From contig CP021371.1 of the NCBI GenBank assembly GCA_002600635.1, forward strand, positions 3,103,001-3,167,000: 64,000 nt of DNA. Reading direction: 5' to 3'. The notes beneath the pieces are model-generated. The model ran no database searches. It was not told the origin of the DNA and was given only the letters and a program-made list of their open reading frames with translations. This document shows positions 8,914-17,952 of this stretch, piece by piece. The first letter of the stretch is position 1. Each line of letters opens with the position of its first letter. Origin of the DNA: Rhizobium sp. ACO-34A. Lineage in GTDB: Bacteria > Pseudomonadota > Alphaproteobacteria > Rhizobiales > Rhizobiaceae. The translations under genes were made by a program, and so were the position numbers.

Positions 8914-9486
8914 ATGTTCAAACGCCTTTCGCTTACCGCCGCCATTTTCGCGGCCGCTGCCGCACCCGCTTTCGCCCATCTCAATCCCGAGGAGCATGGC
9001 TCCTTCATGGCGGGCATCTCCCATCCGCTGTTCGGCGCAGACCACATCCTCGCCATGGTCGCGGTCGGCCTCTGGGCTTCGCAGATCGGCGGACGTGCGC
9101 TGATCGCCGTTCCCGCTGCGTTCGTCGCCACCATGGCGCTCGGCTTCGCGCTGGCCGTCGGCGGCGTAAACTTGCCCTTCGTCGAGCCTGCCATCCTTGC
9201 TTCCGTTATCGGCCTCGGCCTGCTGGTCGCATCCGCCGTCCGCCTGCCGGTCGCGGCTTCCGCGGCGATCGTCGGCCTCTTCGCCCTCTTCCATGGCCAT
9301 GCTCATGGCGGCGAACTCGGCTCGGCCGGAGCATTGCAGTTCGGCCTCGGCTTCGTGGTTTCCACCGCCCTGCTGCATGTCGCAGGCATCGGCCTCGGCA
9401 TCACCCTTTCGCGCCTCGGCCCGCTCGTCACGCGCCTTCTCGGCGTTGCCACCGTCCTCGGCGGCGCAGCGATCGCCTTCGGCTGA
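8914..9486 (+). CDS. HupE/UreJ family membrane protein
   Basis: A 190-residue membrane protein with an N-terminal signal peptide (cleavage near AAPAFA-HLNP) and the family opening HLNPEEHGSFMAGISHPLFGADHILAMVAVGLWA. Six hydrophobic segments follow, with FHGHAHGGELG (about 128-138) as a histidine-rich loop. HupE/UreJ proteins are thought to mediate nickel or cobalt entry, typically next to hydrogenase or urease genes. Neither is present here, so the metal is not established. The gene stands alone and closes with a strong terminator. The start is preceded by AGAGGGACAAAC. Confidence 0.9.
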   Translation: MFKRLSLTAAIFAAAAAPAFAHLNPEEHGSFMAGISHPLFGADHILAMVAVGLWASQIGGRALIAVPAAFVATMALGFALAVGGVNLPFVEPAILASVIGLGLLVASAVRLPVAASAAIVGLFALFHGHAHGGELGSAGALQFGLGFVVSTALLHVAGIGLGITLSRLGPLVTRLLGVATVLGGAAIAFG

Positions 9487-9505
9487 TCGAATTCATCCGG
9501 ACACG

Positions 9506-9535
9506 AAAACGGCGGCTCCCTGAGCCGCCGTTTTT
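9506..9535. terminator. rho-independent terminator after the HupE-family gene
   Basis: AAAACGGCGGCT, loop CCCTG, AGCCGCCGTTTTTG: a 12-bp stem with T tracts in both directions. It can serve the HupE-family gene and the convergent queF. Confidence 0.9.
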
Positions 9536-9658
9536 GTTTGTCTCAGGGAGAAGAAGCGAAGCCTGCAGGACGGAATCAATTTCTCCGCTTCCACTCCCAG
9601 ACCGCTGAAACGACTCAGCCTTTCCCGACCAGCCGTCTCTTGAAGTAAAGCCTGAGCC

Positions 9659-10123
9659 TCAGCCGCGTCCGCGATAGGTGGCCACGCCCTGTTCCGGCAG
9701 CCACACGCCTTCCGGCGCCGCACCCGTCTGCCAGAAAACGTCGATCGGAATGCCGCCGCGCGGATACCAGTAGGCTCCGATCCTCAACCACTTGGGGTCG
9801 AGCAGCTCGACGATGCGCTTGGCGATGTAGATCGAACAATCCTCGTGGAACGCCCCGTGATTGCGGAACGAGAACAGGAAGAGCTTCAGCGACTTGGATT
9901 CCACCAGCCAGTCGCCGGGAATATAGTCGATCACGATATGGGCGAAATCCGGCTGCCCGGTCATCGGGCAGAGCGAAGTGAATTCCGGCGCGGTGAAGCG
10001 CACCACGTAATCGGTGCCGGCATTGCCGTTCGGCACACGCTCCAGTACGGCAGCCTCAGGGCTGGTCGGCGCCTCGACATTGCTTCCGAGCTGTGACAGC
10101 CCGCTGACATCGGTCTTGCTCAT
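9659..10123 (-). CDS. queF: NADPH-dependent 7-cyano-7-deazaguanine reductase, unimodular type
   Basis: A 154-residue enzyme that reduces preQ0 to preQ1 in queuosine biosynthesis for tRNA. Visible active-site features: [15 protein letters not shown] with the thioimide-forming Cys52 and Asp59, and [15 protein letters not shown] with Glu75 of the QueF signature, followed by HEDC. Length matches the short (type I, YkvM) class. Its ATG overlaps the stop of the upstream CDF exporter gene by 4 nt (ATGA), so the two are translationally coupled. The link between a metal exporter and a tRNA modification reductase is unexplained. Confidence 0.95.
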   Translation of the reverse strand: MSKTDVSGLSQLGSNVEAPTSPEAAVLERVPNGNAGTDYVVRFTAPEFTSLCPMTGQPDFAHIVIDYIPGDWLVESKSLKLFLFSFRNHGAFHEDCSIYIAKRIVELLDPKWLRIGAYWYPRGGIPIDVFWQTGAAPEGVWLPEQGVATYRGRG

Positions 10124-11043
10124 GGGGTTTGCTCCTGGTCCTGAACGTTGACGCCGATCCCGTGCGGCATCTCGTTCTCGGGTTCGACGTGAATGGTGAC
10201 GCGCGCGCCGGGTAGCGCATTATGGATGGCCATTTCAAGCCGGTCGCAGATCACATGCGCCTCGCGAACCGTCATCTTCGCCGGCACCACCAGATCGAAG
10301 GCAACGAAGGTCACGGAGCCGCCCCTGCGCGTGCGCAGGTAATGCGCCCCGAGCGAACCCGCGGAGTTTGCGGCAATCGCGTGCTTGATTGCCTCCTCTT
10401 CCGCAGGTTCCACAGCCTTGTCCATCAAGCCATCGACCGAATGCGAGATCACCTTCCATCCCTGGAAGATGATGTTGATCGCCACCAGAATGGCGAGCAC
10501 CGGGTCGAGGATCGCGTAACCGGTGAGAAACGCGAGCACCAGTCCGATGAGCACGCCGACAGAAGTCACGACGTCGGACATGATATGCTGGCCATCGGCA
10601 GAAAGCGCCGGCGAGCGATGCGACTTGCCGACGCGGATCAGCGTCATGGCCCACACACCGTTGATGACACCGGCGACGGCATTGATCGCAAGGCCGAGAA
10701 CCGGCGCCTCCGGCATGGCCGGGGCCGAAAGATGGCGAACCGCCTCGTTGACGATCAACAGGGCCGCCACCACGATCAGCACGCCTTCGAGAACCGCGGA
10801 AATGTATTCCGCCTTGTGATGTCCATAGGGGTGATCGGCATCGGCCGGCTTCTGGGCATAACGGATGACGAAATAGGCGATGAAAGCCGCGACCACATTG
10901 ACGGTGGATTCCAGCCCGTCGGAAAGCAGCGCGACGGAACCCGTCACGTACCACGCGAGCATTTTCAGCCCCATGACACCGAACGATAGCGGGATACCCC
11001 AGAAGGCCAGCCGCTGGACGAATCCATTCTTCTCGGCGGACAT
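10120..11043 (-). CDS. cation diffusion facilitator (CDF) family transporter
   Basis: A 307-residue inner-membrane exporter of divalent metal ions by proton antiport. The six-helix core carries DGLESTVN in TM2 and [17 protein letters not shown] in TM5, giving the acidic/His metal site (HxxxD). [20 protein letters not shown] is the typical loop after TM2/TM3. The C-terminal cytoplasmic domain (about 210-290) contains [19 protein letters not shown] and [27 protein letters not shown]. Substrate (Zn, Fe, Mn or Co) cannot be read from sequence alone. It leads a two-gene unit with queF. A ribosome site AAAGGAGATG stands before the start. Confidence 0.92.
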   Translation of the reverse strand: MSAEKNGFVQRLAFWGIPLSFGVMGLKMLAWYVTGSVALLSDGLESTVNVVAAFIAYFVIRYAQKPADADHPYGHHKAEYISAVLEGVLIVVAALLIVNEAVRHLSAPAMPEAPVLGLAINAVAGVINGVWAMTLIRVGKSHRSPALSADGQHIMSDVVTSVGVLIGLVLAFLTGYAILDPVLAILVAINIIFQGWKVISHSVDGLMDKAVEPAEEEAIKHAIAANSAGSLGAHYLRTRRGGSVTFVAFDLVVPAKMTVREAHVICDRLEMAIHNALPGARVTIHVEPENEMPHGIGVNVQDQEQTP

Positions 11044-11318
11044 CCATCATCTCCTTTGCAGTTGCAAGCGATTAGCACGAGGCATCGCCAAAACGACGAA
11101 ACCGCCCGCGACAAGCGCGGACGGTTCAGCAAGTGCTGATTAAGACATCCGCCCATCCGGGTCAATCCATGCACCCTTATCCGGTCGCGTATTGCGCCGG
11201 AAAGTCCCTTGAAATACCGTTTTTCCGGAGGAACGGATCCCCGTCACAGAAACGCCGGGTTGGATGACTACCGGCCTCCAATGTAATCGGCTCGAAATTC
11301 GGATCAGGACAAGGCGGA

Positions 11319-11885
11319 ATGAAGCTTCTAAGAATTGCCCGCCGGGTGGGCATCGCGACCGGTGCACTCGCGCTCGGCCTCGGCGCCTACCTTGGAATGC
11401 TGCAGTTGACGGGCAATTTTCACGAGGTCATCGCCGGAAAATTCTACCGCTCCGCCCAGCTATCGCCGGAGAAGCTCGCCGCCTATATCGACCGCTACGG
11501 CATCAAGACAGTTATCAACCTGCGCGGCGAAAGCCCGCAGAGCGAGTGGTACCGTCGCGAGGCCGAAACGCTGCGCGCCCACAATGCCAGGCTTGTCGAT
11601 TTCCACATGTCGGCCAGACGCCAGCTCACGGTCGAGGAAAGCCGCCAACTGGTCGACCTGATGCGCAACGCCGAAGGCCCGATCCTCATCCACTGCAAGG
11701 CGGGCGCCGACCGCACCGGCCTCGCCTCGGTCATGTATTTGCAGCAGGTCGCCGGCGTCGATGAAGAGACGGCGGAGTGGCAGCTTTCGCCGCTCTATGG
11801 CCATATCAACCTGCCCTTCCTCTCCGTCTATGCCATGGACGACACATGGGAGACCTTCGAAAAGGCAATCGGGCTGGATAGCTAA
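11319..11885 (+). CDS. membrane-anchored dual-specificity/tyrosine phosphatase-like protein
   Basis: A 188-residue protein with one N-terminal membrane segment (about 10-30) and a cysteine-phosphatase domain. HCKAGADRTG at 125-134 is the CX5R loop, with nucleophile Cys126 and Arg132; FYRSAQLSPEKL and IKTVINLRGE are the usual upstream elements of bacterial DSP-like enzymes. The general-acid aspartate is likely in the VDFHMSARRQLT region. The enzyme would face the periplasm or the cytoplasm depending on the orientation of the anchor; the basic MKLLRIARR start suggests N-in, catalytic domain outside. AAGGCGGA before the ATG is a usable ribosome site. Substrate unknown. Confidence 0.85.
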   Translation: MKLLRIARRVGIATGALALGLGAYLGMLQLTGNFHEVIAGKFYRSAQLSPEKLAAYIDRYGIKTVINLRGESPQSEWYRREAETLRAHNARLVDFHMSARRQLTVEESRQLVDLMRNAEGPILIHCKAGADRTGLASVMYLQQVAGVDEETAEWQLSPLYGHINLPFLSVYAMDDTWETFEKAIGLDS

Positions 11886-11968
11886 ACGCAGGCGGGCGAC
11901 ACTCAGCGACGCCGTCGAGTATGACGGAGGCCGGAAAACAGCCTCCGCATTTCACGCATGAAACTGCC

Positions 11969-14158
11969 TCAGGCAGCCTTTTCCTTCGCCCGCCGAGCGA
12001 GATGGGCGACCACGTTCTCGATCATCCGCATGCCGGCGTCACCGCCCAGCGTCATGATCGATTCCGGATGGAACTGAACGGCCGCGACCGGTTCCTTGGT
12101 ATGCTCGATGCCCATGATCGTGCCGTCTTCGCTTTCGGCGGTGATCATGAAGTCACGGTGCAGCGTCGCCGGATCGGCGAAGATCGAGTGGTAGCGACCA
12201 ACCGTCACTTCCTTGGCAAGCCCGGAGAAGACGATGCCCGGTTCCAGAACCCGGATGCGCGATGGTTTGCCGTGCATCGGCACTGCGAGATGGCGAAGCT
12301 CCCCGCCATAGGCTTCCGCCAGCGCCTGTAGCCCAAGGCAGACACCGAAGACCGGCAGGTTGCGGGCGCGCGCCTTCTTGATCGTCGCCTTGCAGTCGAA
12401 ATCCTTCGGATTGCCCGGTCCGGGCGACAGCACGACGAGATCCGGGTTCATCCGGTCGAACACCTCTTCCGGCACCGGGCTACGGACCGTCGAAACAGTC
12501 GCGCCCGTCTGGCGGAAATAGTTGGCGAGCGTGTGCACGAAGGAATCCTCGTGGTCGACGAGCAGGATCTTGACGTCCTGCCCGACCTTGGCGACGCCCC
12601 GCTTGGTCTTGGTGTCGTTGCCGGCCTTGGCATCGCGGATCGCCGCGACCATGGCGGAAGCCTTGAGTTCGGTCTCGGCCTCCTCCTCATGCGGATCGCT
12701 GTCGTTCAGGAGCGTAGCACCGGCGCGCACTTCGGCAATGCCGTCCTTGATACGCACGGTGCGCAGCGTCAGGCCCGTATTCATGTCGCCGTTGAAGCCA
12801 ACCATGCCGATGGCGCCGCCATACCAGGCGCGCGGGCTCTTCTCATGCGCCTCGACGAAACGCATGGCCCAGAGCTTCGGCGCCCCCGTGACGGTCACCG
12901 CCCAGGCATGCGACAGGAAGCCGTCGAAAGCGTCCATGCCATCGCGCAGACGCCCCTCGATGTGGTCGACCGTGTGGATCAGGCGCGAATACATCTCGAT
13001 CTGGCGACGGCCGATGACCTTGACCGAACCCGGCTCGCAAACGCGGCTCTTGTCGTTGCGGTCGACGTCCGAGCACATGGTGAGTTCGGACTCGTCCTTC
13101 TTGGAGTTCAAGAGCTTGAGGATCTGTTCGGAATCCGCGATCGGATCGTCACCGCGCTTGATGGTGCCCGAAATCGGGCAGGTCTCGATGCGCCGGCCGG
13201 ACACGCGCACGAACATTTCAGGCGAAGCGCCGACCAGATATTCCTGGTTTCCGAGGTTAATGAAGAAGGAATAGGGTGACGGGTTGATTTCCTTCAACCG
13301 CTTGGAGATCTCGGAAGGCTTGCTGTCGCAGCGTTCCATGAACTTCTGTCCCGGAACCACTTCGAACAGGTCGCCACGCCGGAAGCTTTCCTTCGCCTTG
13401 ACGACGAGTTCGGCATATTCGCCGGGACGGTGATCGCCGCGCGGCGGGATCTTGTCGGTATGCAGGAAGGGTTCGGCCAGAATGTCCGCCGACTTGCCGT
13501 CCGTGGTCACGCCGTCCTTTTCGAAATCGTAGCGGTCGATCCAGGCCTTGGCCGAATAGTGGTCGACCACGAGGATTTCGTCGGGCAGGAACAGCACCAT
13601 GTCGCGCTGATCCTCCGGACGCTCCAGCGAAAGCTTGATCGCGTCGAACTGGAAGGCAAGGTCGTAGCCGAAGGCGCCGAACAGGCCGATGGAAGAATCC
13701 GCATCCGAGTAGAAGAGATCGACCACCGCACGAAGCGCCGTGAACACGGTCGGTATCTTGGAACGCTCTTCCTCGGTGAACACGCGATCCGGCTCGCTGA
13801 CCACGAGATCGAGCCGCCGGTCGGTCCGCTCGCCGAGCGTCAGGTCGGAGACTGCCTTCAGCTTGTCCGCGATGAAGCCCAGAAGCACCTCGCCCCGCCC
13901 GTTATAGGCCTCGATCCACATCTTGCGGCCGAAGCAGGAAATGCCGAGCGGTGGATCGATGATGGCCGTATCCCAACGGGTATAGCGGCCGGGATATTCG
14001 TAGTTGGAGGAGAAGACCGCGCCGCGATGGCTGTCGAGCCGGTCGATATAGCTGCCGATGGCATCCGCATAGGGCGTGGCCCTCCGCTGCCGGGTTACCT
14101 TGATTCCCCCGCGGGTCTCGTAGATTTCCCCGCCATCATCCCGAATGATCGTCGCCAT
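11969..14158 (-). CDS. trpE: anthranilate synthase, fused TrpE-TrpG
   Basis: A 729-residue fusion that makes anthranilate from chorismate and glutamine, first step of tryptophan synthesis. Residues about 1-510 are the chorismate-binding component: [52 protein letters not shown] and [23 protein letters not shown]. Residues about 530-729 are the glutamine amidotransferase: PGPGNP, the nucleophile loop [18 protein letters not shown], and VQFHPESI with the catalytic His and Glu. The fusion is characteristic of rhizobia and relatives, where it is named trpE(G), and is feedback-inhibited by tryptophan. The leader at 14205-14357 gives it transcription attenuation. Confidence 0.97.
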   Translation of the reverse strand: MATIIRDDGGEIYETRGGIKVTRQRRATPYADAIGSYIDRLDSHRGAVFSSNYEYPGRYTRWDTAIIDPPLGISCFGRKMWIEAYNGRGEVLLGFIADKLKAVSDLTLGERTDRRLDLVVSEPDRVFTEEERSKIPTVFTALRAVVDLFYSDADSSIGLFGAFGYDLAFQFDAIKLSLERPEDQRDMVLFLPDEILVVDHYSAKAWIDRYDFEKDGVTTDGKSADILAEPFLHTDKIPPRGDHRPGEYAELVVKAKESFRRGDLFEVVPGQKFMERCDSKPSEISKRLKEINPSPYSFFINLGNQEYLVGASPEMFVRVSGRRIETCPISGTIKRGDDPIADSEQILKLLNSKKDESELTMCSDVDRNDKSRVCEPGSVKVIGRRQIEMYSRLIHTVDHIEGRLRDGMDAFDGFLSHAWAVTVTGAPKLWAMRFVEAHEKSPRAWYGGAIGMVGFNGDMNTGLTLRTVRIKDGIAEVRAGATLLNDSDPHEEEAETELKASAMVAAIRDAKAGNDTKTKRGVAKVGQDVKILLVDHEDSFVHTLANYFRQTGATVSTVRSPVPEEVFDRMNPDLVVLSPGPGNPKDFDCKATIKKARARNLPVFGVCLGLQALAEAYGGELRHLAVPMHGKPSRIRVLEPGIVFSGLAKEVTVGRYHSIFADPATLHRDFMITAESEDGTIMGIEHTKEPVAAVQFHPESIMTLGGDAGMRMIENVVAHLARRAKEKAA

Positions 14159-14204
14159 GCTTCTGCTTCTCCGTTTTCAAGGCCCGGTTCGAGGCGCCTG
14201 AATA

Positions 14205-14238
14205 CAAAAAAGCCGCCTCAGGTTTTCCGGGCGGCTTT
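14205..14238 (-). terminator. trp attenuator terminator
   Basis: On the minus strand AAAGCCGCC, a 12-nt loop, and GGCGGCTTTTTT form a rho-independent terminator between the leader peptide and trpE(G). With tryptophan abundant the leader would be translated through and this hairpin would stop transcription. Confidence 0.92.
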
Positions 14239-14276
14239 GGGTCACTTGTCTTTGGACATGACTGGTCAAGGCCGCG

Positions 14277-14321
14277 TTAGCGTGCCCACCACCAGTTGCC
14301 GATGTTCAAAGACTTGATCAT
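14277..14321 (-). CDS. trpL: trp leader peptide (peTrpL type)
   Basis: A 14-codon frame reading MIKSLNIGNWWWAR then TAA. Three consecutive TGG codons near the end are the ribosome-stalling element of tryptophan attenuation. The length and the C-terminal WWWAR equal the described Sinorhizobium meliloti peptide peTrpL, where the peptide and the released leader RNA (rnTrpL) have extra roles in trans; conservation of those roles here is inference. No Shine-Dalgarno is present in front of the ATG, and the promoter spacing puts the transcription start at or next to the A of the ATG, so the mRNA is probably leaderless. Confidence 0.93.
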   Translation of the reverse strand: MIKSLNIGNWWWAR

Positions 14322-14328
14322 GGCGAAA

Positions 14329-14357
14329 CACATACCGTCATGCAGCAGTGAGCGCAA
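14329..14357 (-). promoter_or_regulatory. trpL-trpE(G) promoter
   Basis: Read on the minus strand: TTGCGC (14357-14352), 17-bp spacer, TATGTG (14334-14329). The -10 ends 7 nt before the A of the trpL ATG, the distance expected for transcription starting at the ATG. Confidence 0.75.
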
Positions 14358-14462
14358 GTCCCTCGCAGGCGAAAGCCCTGCAAACGCTGGAGGAAAGTGA
14401 CGTGCCGAAACTTCCCGCCCCCTTGGCCGTTATCCCCTGCCCGCAACAACGGAGACGGCCTA

Positions 14463-15350
14463 TTGCGAAAAACGATCCTGCTCCTCGGCCTCCTGCTCTC
14501 GACCGCGCCCGCCACAACACGGGCGGATAACGTTCCAGTCCCGCAACCGCGCCCCGAACATTCGACGCCTGCTCCCCCGGTTCCCGAGGAAAAGCCTGCG
14601 GTCCCTGCGGCAGATGCAGAGAAGACGGTCCCGGCGGAGAAGCCCACCGAAACACCGCCGGTACCGGTACCTCCAACGCCGTCAGCCCCACCTCCAACGC
14701 CGGCAACACCACCGCCACCGGAACCAACTCCCGCCCCCGCACCCGCACTAGCCCCGGCCCCGCCACCTCCGACGCCCGTCGAGAAAGAGGACCCCGCCGC
14801 GTTCGAGGCATGCACCGAGGAGCTGTCGACCCTCGGAGTGGAGTTCAAACCCCTCGCCCGTATCAACGATGGCGAAGGATGCGGCATCGATCGGCCGCTC
14901 GGCGTGACCTCGCTCTCCTCAAAGGTGAAGCTTGAACCGGAGGCAACGCTCCGCTGCGATACCGCACTTCAGCTTGCCCGCATGACCCGCGACATGCTGG
15001 AGCCGGCGGCCCGTCTCGCCCTGCCGGACAAGGGGCCGCTGACTTCGGTCCACCACGCCTCGGCCTATGTCTGCCGTAACCGCAACGGAGCGGAAGACGG
15101 CAAGATCTCGGAACACGCCCGCGGCAACGCAATCGACATTTCATCGCTCGAATTCGAAAAGGGAACCGTGCCGATGAGCATTGCCAAGCCAGAGGATTCC
15201 GACCTTGCCGCCGCTTTCCAGCGCAGCCTGAACGCTTTCGCCTGCCTCTATTTCCGCACGGTCCTTTCCCCGGGCAGCGACGCCGCCCATCAGGACCACC
15301 TGCATCTCGACATTCTCGAACGCAATGGCGACTTCCGTTATTGTCGGTAG
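14463..15350 (+). CDS. extensin-like C-terminal domain protein with LAS-type zinc motif
   Basis: A 295-residue exported protein. The start is a TTG at 14463 with GGAG 8 nt upstream, giving a signal peptide (RKTILLLGLLLSTAPATTRA). Residues about 24-125 are a Pro/Ala/Glu-rich linker likely to span the periplasm or wall. The C-terminal domain (about 130-295) is the extensin-like family: DGEGCGIDRPLGV, then SEHARGNAIDIS and HQDHLHLDI. Those two match the SxHxxGxAxD and HxH zinc-ligand pattern of LAS metallopeptidases (MepA/VanY type), so peptidoglycan or cell-envelope hydrolysis is a reasonable hypothesis. A longer frame upstream starting at 14397 lacks signal-like character. Confidence 0.8.
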   Translation: MRKTILLLGLLLSTAPATTRADNVPVPQPRPEHSTPAPPVPEEKPAVPAADAEKTVPAEKPTETPPVPVPPTPSAPPPTPATPPPPEPTPAPAPALAPAPPPPTPVEKEDPAAFEACTEELSTLGVEFKPLARINDGEGCGIDRPLGVTSLSSKVKLEPEATLRCDTALQLARMTRDMLEPAARLALPDKGPLTSVHHASAYVCRNRNGAEDGKISEHARGNAIDISSLEFEKGTVPMSIAKPEDSDLAAAFQRSLNAFACLYFRTVLSPGSDAAHQDHLHLDILERNGDFRYCR

Positions 15351-15356
15351 TCATTA

Positions 15357-15462
15357 AAGCATGTCGCGCAAAAGTGTGCAGCGGTTTTGCGGTCACGACA
15401 TGCGACGAAACAAAGGCTTAAAGCGTGAGAGCGAATCTGAAAGATCGCGACGCGCTTTAGAC
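15357..15462. repeat. palindromic mosaic repeat, two nested modules
   Basis: GCATGTCG...CGACATGC encloses GCAAAA...TTTTGC, and a second module TAAAGCG...CGCTTTA follows. The inner parts resemble the CAAAAGTGTG-AGCGGTTTTGCG core of the repeats at 21455 and 58995. No gene overlaps it. Confidence 0.7.
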
Positions 15463-15466
15463 GAAA

Positions 15467-15489
15467 GACGGCGCCGAAACGGCGCCGTC
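15467..15489 (-). terminator. terminator of the TonB-dependent receptor gene
   Basis: GACGGCGCCG, loop AAA, CGGCGCCGTC: a perfect 10-bp stem 27 bp beyond the receptor stop. Minus-strand reading continues TTTCGTCT, a weak T tract. Confidence 0.7.
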
Positions 15490-15515
15490 CTGAAGGCTTG
15501 TATTCCGGCTCTCTC

Positions 15516-17699
15516 TCAGAACTTCTGGGTGAGCGAAATCTTGAAGTATCGACCGGCTTCCGAATAGAGTTCGGAGGCGTTGGCGACGTCCTTGACTTCG
15601 AGGGCATCGAAATAGGTCTTGTCGAACACGTTGTAGACGCCGGCCTGGACGCGCAGCCCCTTCACCTGCTCCGGTTCCCACCAGCCGGTCAGGTTCACAA
15701 CGCCGTAGCCGGCAGGCTTGGTGCTTGCAGTGGAGCTGTCCCGGACGGCCGCGGATGCAACGAGGGTGGCGTCCGCTCCCCAGGTTTCCGTCTCATAACC
15801 TACGCCCAGGATTGCCTTGAGCGGCGCAACCGAACCCAGGATTTCATCGGTATCGAGATCCTCGCCATAAGCATAGGCAAGCGAGCCGTGTACGTTGAAA
15901 CCGCTGGCGAACTTCTTCTGGCCACGTGCCTCGATACCCGAAATGCGAACATTGGCGCGGTTGAAGAACTCGTAGCTGCCGATCCGGTATCCGGCAAGCG
16001 CCACCGTATCGACATCGATGAAGTCCTTGTAGCGGGTCGTGAACGCGGTAATCCGGCCACCGAAGTCGTCGTCACCGAGGTTTGCACCCACTTCGAAGCC
16101 ATAGCTGCTTTCGGCCTCAAGATCAGGATTGCCGACCTGACGATAAAGCGGTGCGTTATCGTAGTTCGAATAGAGCTGCGAAACGTTTGGCGCCTTGAAG
16201 CCGGTAGCAAACTGCGCAAACAGTTCGACGTCCTGACGTACCTGCCAGCCGGCACGCAGCTTCGGCGAAAGCGCCCAGTCGGACTGGCCGTCCGGCAGAC
16301 CGGCGTAGCCGCTGTTGTTCTGGTAACCGGCAGTGTCCTGCGGATCGTAGTCGTACCAGTCGAAGCGCAAGCCCGGCGTCAGCGAGAAGCCGCTGGCACC
16401 GATATCGATACGGTCCTCGGCATAGAGACCGAACTTTTTAGCATCGGTCTCGGGCATGTCGGCCTGATTGGTGTGCAGGTAAGCGCAGTTGGACACATAG
16501 GTCACATCGCAGCTGTCCTCGCCCTTGGAAAACTGCGTCGTCGTTGCGAAACTCAAGTCAGTACCGACCGTCAGTTTGTGCTGCAGCGCGCCGGTGGCGA
16601 AATCGCTGTAGATATAACCGGCGAAGCCGAAGGCCTTTTCCTCGTTGGTGCTGATACGGCTGTAATCGCCGATCGGTGCAGTGTTACGGTAACCGTCGGT
16701 CCCGTCCTTCCTCTGGGTCTTCTGCCAATAGAGCGTCGCGAACGCCGAATCGATCAGGCTGTCCTCGCCGATGGCGTCATAGCGATAATCGAGTGAAACG
16801 CGATCACGGGTAGTGTCGGCGATTTCGTCGTAGTTGTCCCGGGCATAGGTGGTGCCCTGGCTGGCCTTCAGATCGGTGGTCGAATCGTAGTCATAATGCT
16901 CGGCAGTGACCCCGATCTGGTGACCGCCCTCCAGATCCTGCCGGACCTTGAAGAGCACGTTCTTCTTGTCGTAATCCTTCGGTTCTGCCTCTGTGCGGGT
17001 GGAACCGTAGCCGCCGACATCGCCGCCGGTCAGCCGCTCATGTCCCTTCTTGTAGCTGCCCTGCAACAGGACGGATGTATCCTGGATCTTCTTGGTAATG
17101 GCGAACGACCCACCAAAAGACTTGTCGGAGCTGTCATAGGTCGTCTTGGCGATGCCGCCGTAGTCCTTGCCTTCGCCGATCAGATCTTCCGGCTCGAGTG
17201 TGCGCAGCAGCACCGCGCCACCGAGTGCGCCCGAGCCTGCGCGGCTGGAGTCCGAGCCGCGTAGGATATCGATGCTCGAAAGCGACGAAAAGTCGTAGCT
17301 GTTGGCACCACCATAGGAGCTGCGGACGGCATCGGAAAGATAGGGGATAGGAATGCCGTCGATGGTGGTCAGCACGCGGTCGTCTTCCAGACCGCGGATG
17401 TTCACGCTCTGCGTCGCCTCGACGAAAGTCACGCCCGGCTCGGTCGTGTTGCCGAGATCATCGAGATCGTCGATTTCCTTCTTCGCGATGTCGTCCTTGG
17501 TCGTCTGTGTTGCGAGCGGCGTATCGGAGACGGCGCCCTTGGCGGTGCGCTTACCCTTCACGACGATGGTCTGGAGCTGAGTTTCGCCGGCACCTGCAGA
17601 CGTCGTATTGGCGTCCTGAGCCAGAGCCGGAATTCCGGGAACGATGGCAACAAGGGCTGTGCAGGCAAGAAGAAGCGGTCTGAAATGCCGAGAGACCAT
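15516..17699 (-). CDS. TonB-dependent heme/hemoglobin receptor
   Basis: A 727-residue outer-membrane beta barrel that imports heme using TonB energy. Signal peptide to about residue 28 (ALVAIVPGIPALAQ-DANT), TonB-box-like TQLQTIVVKGKR, plug domain (about 55-170) with VNIRGLEDDRVLTTIDGIPIPYL, then the barrel ending in the aromatic terminus FKISLTQKF. The plug signature and length match the hemoglobin/transferrin/lactoferrin receptor family, close to rhizobial ShmR/HmuR. I do not see heme-transport genes next to it, so I leave the symbol open. Two TGA-N9-TCA boxes precede it, consistent with iron repression by RirA. Confidence 0.9.
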   Translation of the reverse strand: MVSRHFRPLLLACTALVAIVPGIPALAQDANTTSAGAGETQLQTIVVKGKRTAKGAVSDTPLATQTTKDDIAKKEIDDLDDLGNTTEPGVTFVEATQSVNIRGLEDDRVLTTIDGIPIPYLSDAVRSSYGGANSYDFSSLSSIDILRGSDSSRAGSGALGGAVLLRTLEPEDLIGEGKDYGGIAKTTYDSSDKSFGGSFAITKKIQDTSVLLQGSYKKGHERLTGGDVGGYGSTRTEAEPKDYDKKNVLFKVRQDLEGGHQIGVTAEHYDYDSTTDLKASQGTTYARDNYDEIADTTRDRVSLDYRYDAIGEDSLIDSAFATLYWQKTQRKDGTDGYRNTAPIGDYSRISTNEEKAFGFAGYIYSDFATGALQHKLTVGTDLSFATTTQFSKGEDSCDVTYVSNCAYLHTNQADMPETDAKKFGLYAEDRIDIGASGFSLTPGLRFDWYDYDPQDTAGYQNNSGYAGLPDGQSDWALSPKLRAGWQVRQDVELFAQFATGFKAPNVSQLYSNYDNAPLYRQVGNPDLEAESSYGFEVGANLGDDDFGGRITAFTTRYKDFIDVDTVALAGYRIGSYEFFNRANVRISGIEARGQKKFASGFNVHGSLAYAYGEDLDTDEILGSVAPLKAILGVGYETETWGADATLVASAAVRDSSTASTKPAGYGVVNLTGWWEPEQVKGLRVQAGVYNVFDKTYFDALEVKDVANASELYSEAGRYFKISLTQKF

Positions 17700-17822
17700 G
17701 AAATATATGTCCTTTCATCGGCGAAGCCCATCCATCCCCAAAACGCGAAGCGTGCAGGGCCGAGCCGATCGAGTTGTTGTCAAAACCTGGGCAGACGGCG
17801 GTGACCCGCCTTAATACCGCCA

Positions 17823-17849
17823 CGTATAAAACATGATGTTTTAAGTCAA
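17823..17849 (-). promoter_or_regulatory. heme receptor promoter overlapped by an IRO-like box and a 17-bp palindrome
   Basis: Minus strand: TTGACT (17849-17844) and TATACG (17828-17823) with a 15-bp spacer. TGATGTTTTAAGTCA (17834-17848, plus strand) is TGA-N9-TCA, the pattern described for RirA iron-responsive operators, and covers the -35. TAAAACATGATGTTTTA (17827-17843) is a perfect palindrome around one central base between -35 and -10. Confidence 0.6.
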
Positions 17850-17860
17850 CAAAGGAAAGG

Positions 17861-17875
17861 TGATTATTTTAATCA
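17861..17875 (-). promoter_or_regulatory. second IRO-like box (TGA-N9-TCA)
   Basis: TGATTATTTTAATCA matches TGA-N9-TCA and is itself almost symmetric. Its centre is 27 bp from the centre of the first box, upstream of the -35 of the heme receptor promoter. Confidence 0.55.
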
Positions 17876-17898
17876 TGATTTCTTGAATGCCGAAACCC

Positions 17899-17923
17899 GT
17901 GCAAAAATGCAACACTTTTGCAC
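17899..17923. repeat. 8-bp perfect inverted repeat after fhs
   Basis: GTGCAAAA, 9-nt loop, TTTTGCAC, about 30 bp past the fhs stop on the minus strand. It could be the weak terminator of fhs or an operator for the heme receptor; I cannot decide. Confidence 0.5.
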
Positions 17924-17952
17924 AAGGAGCCCGTTCTTCGACAAAAACCGTG

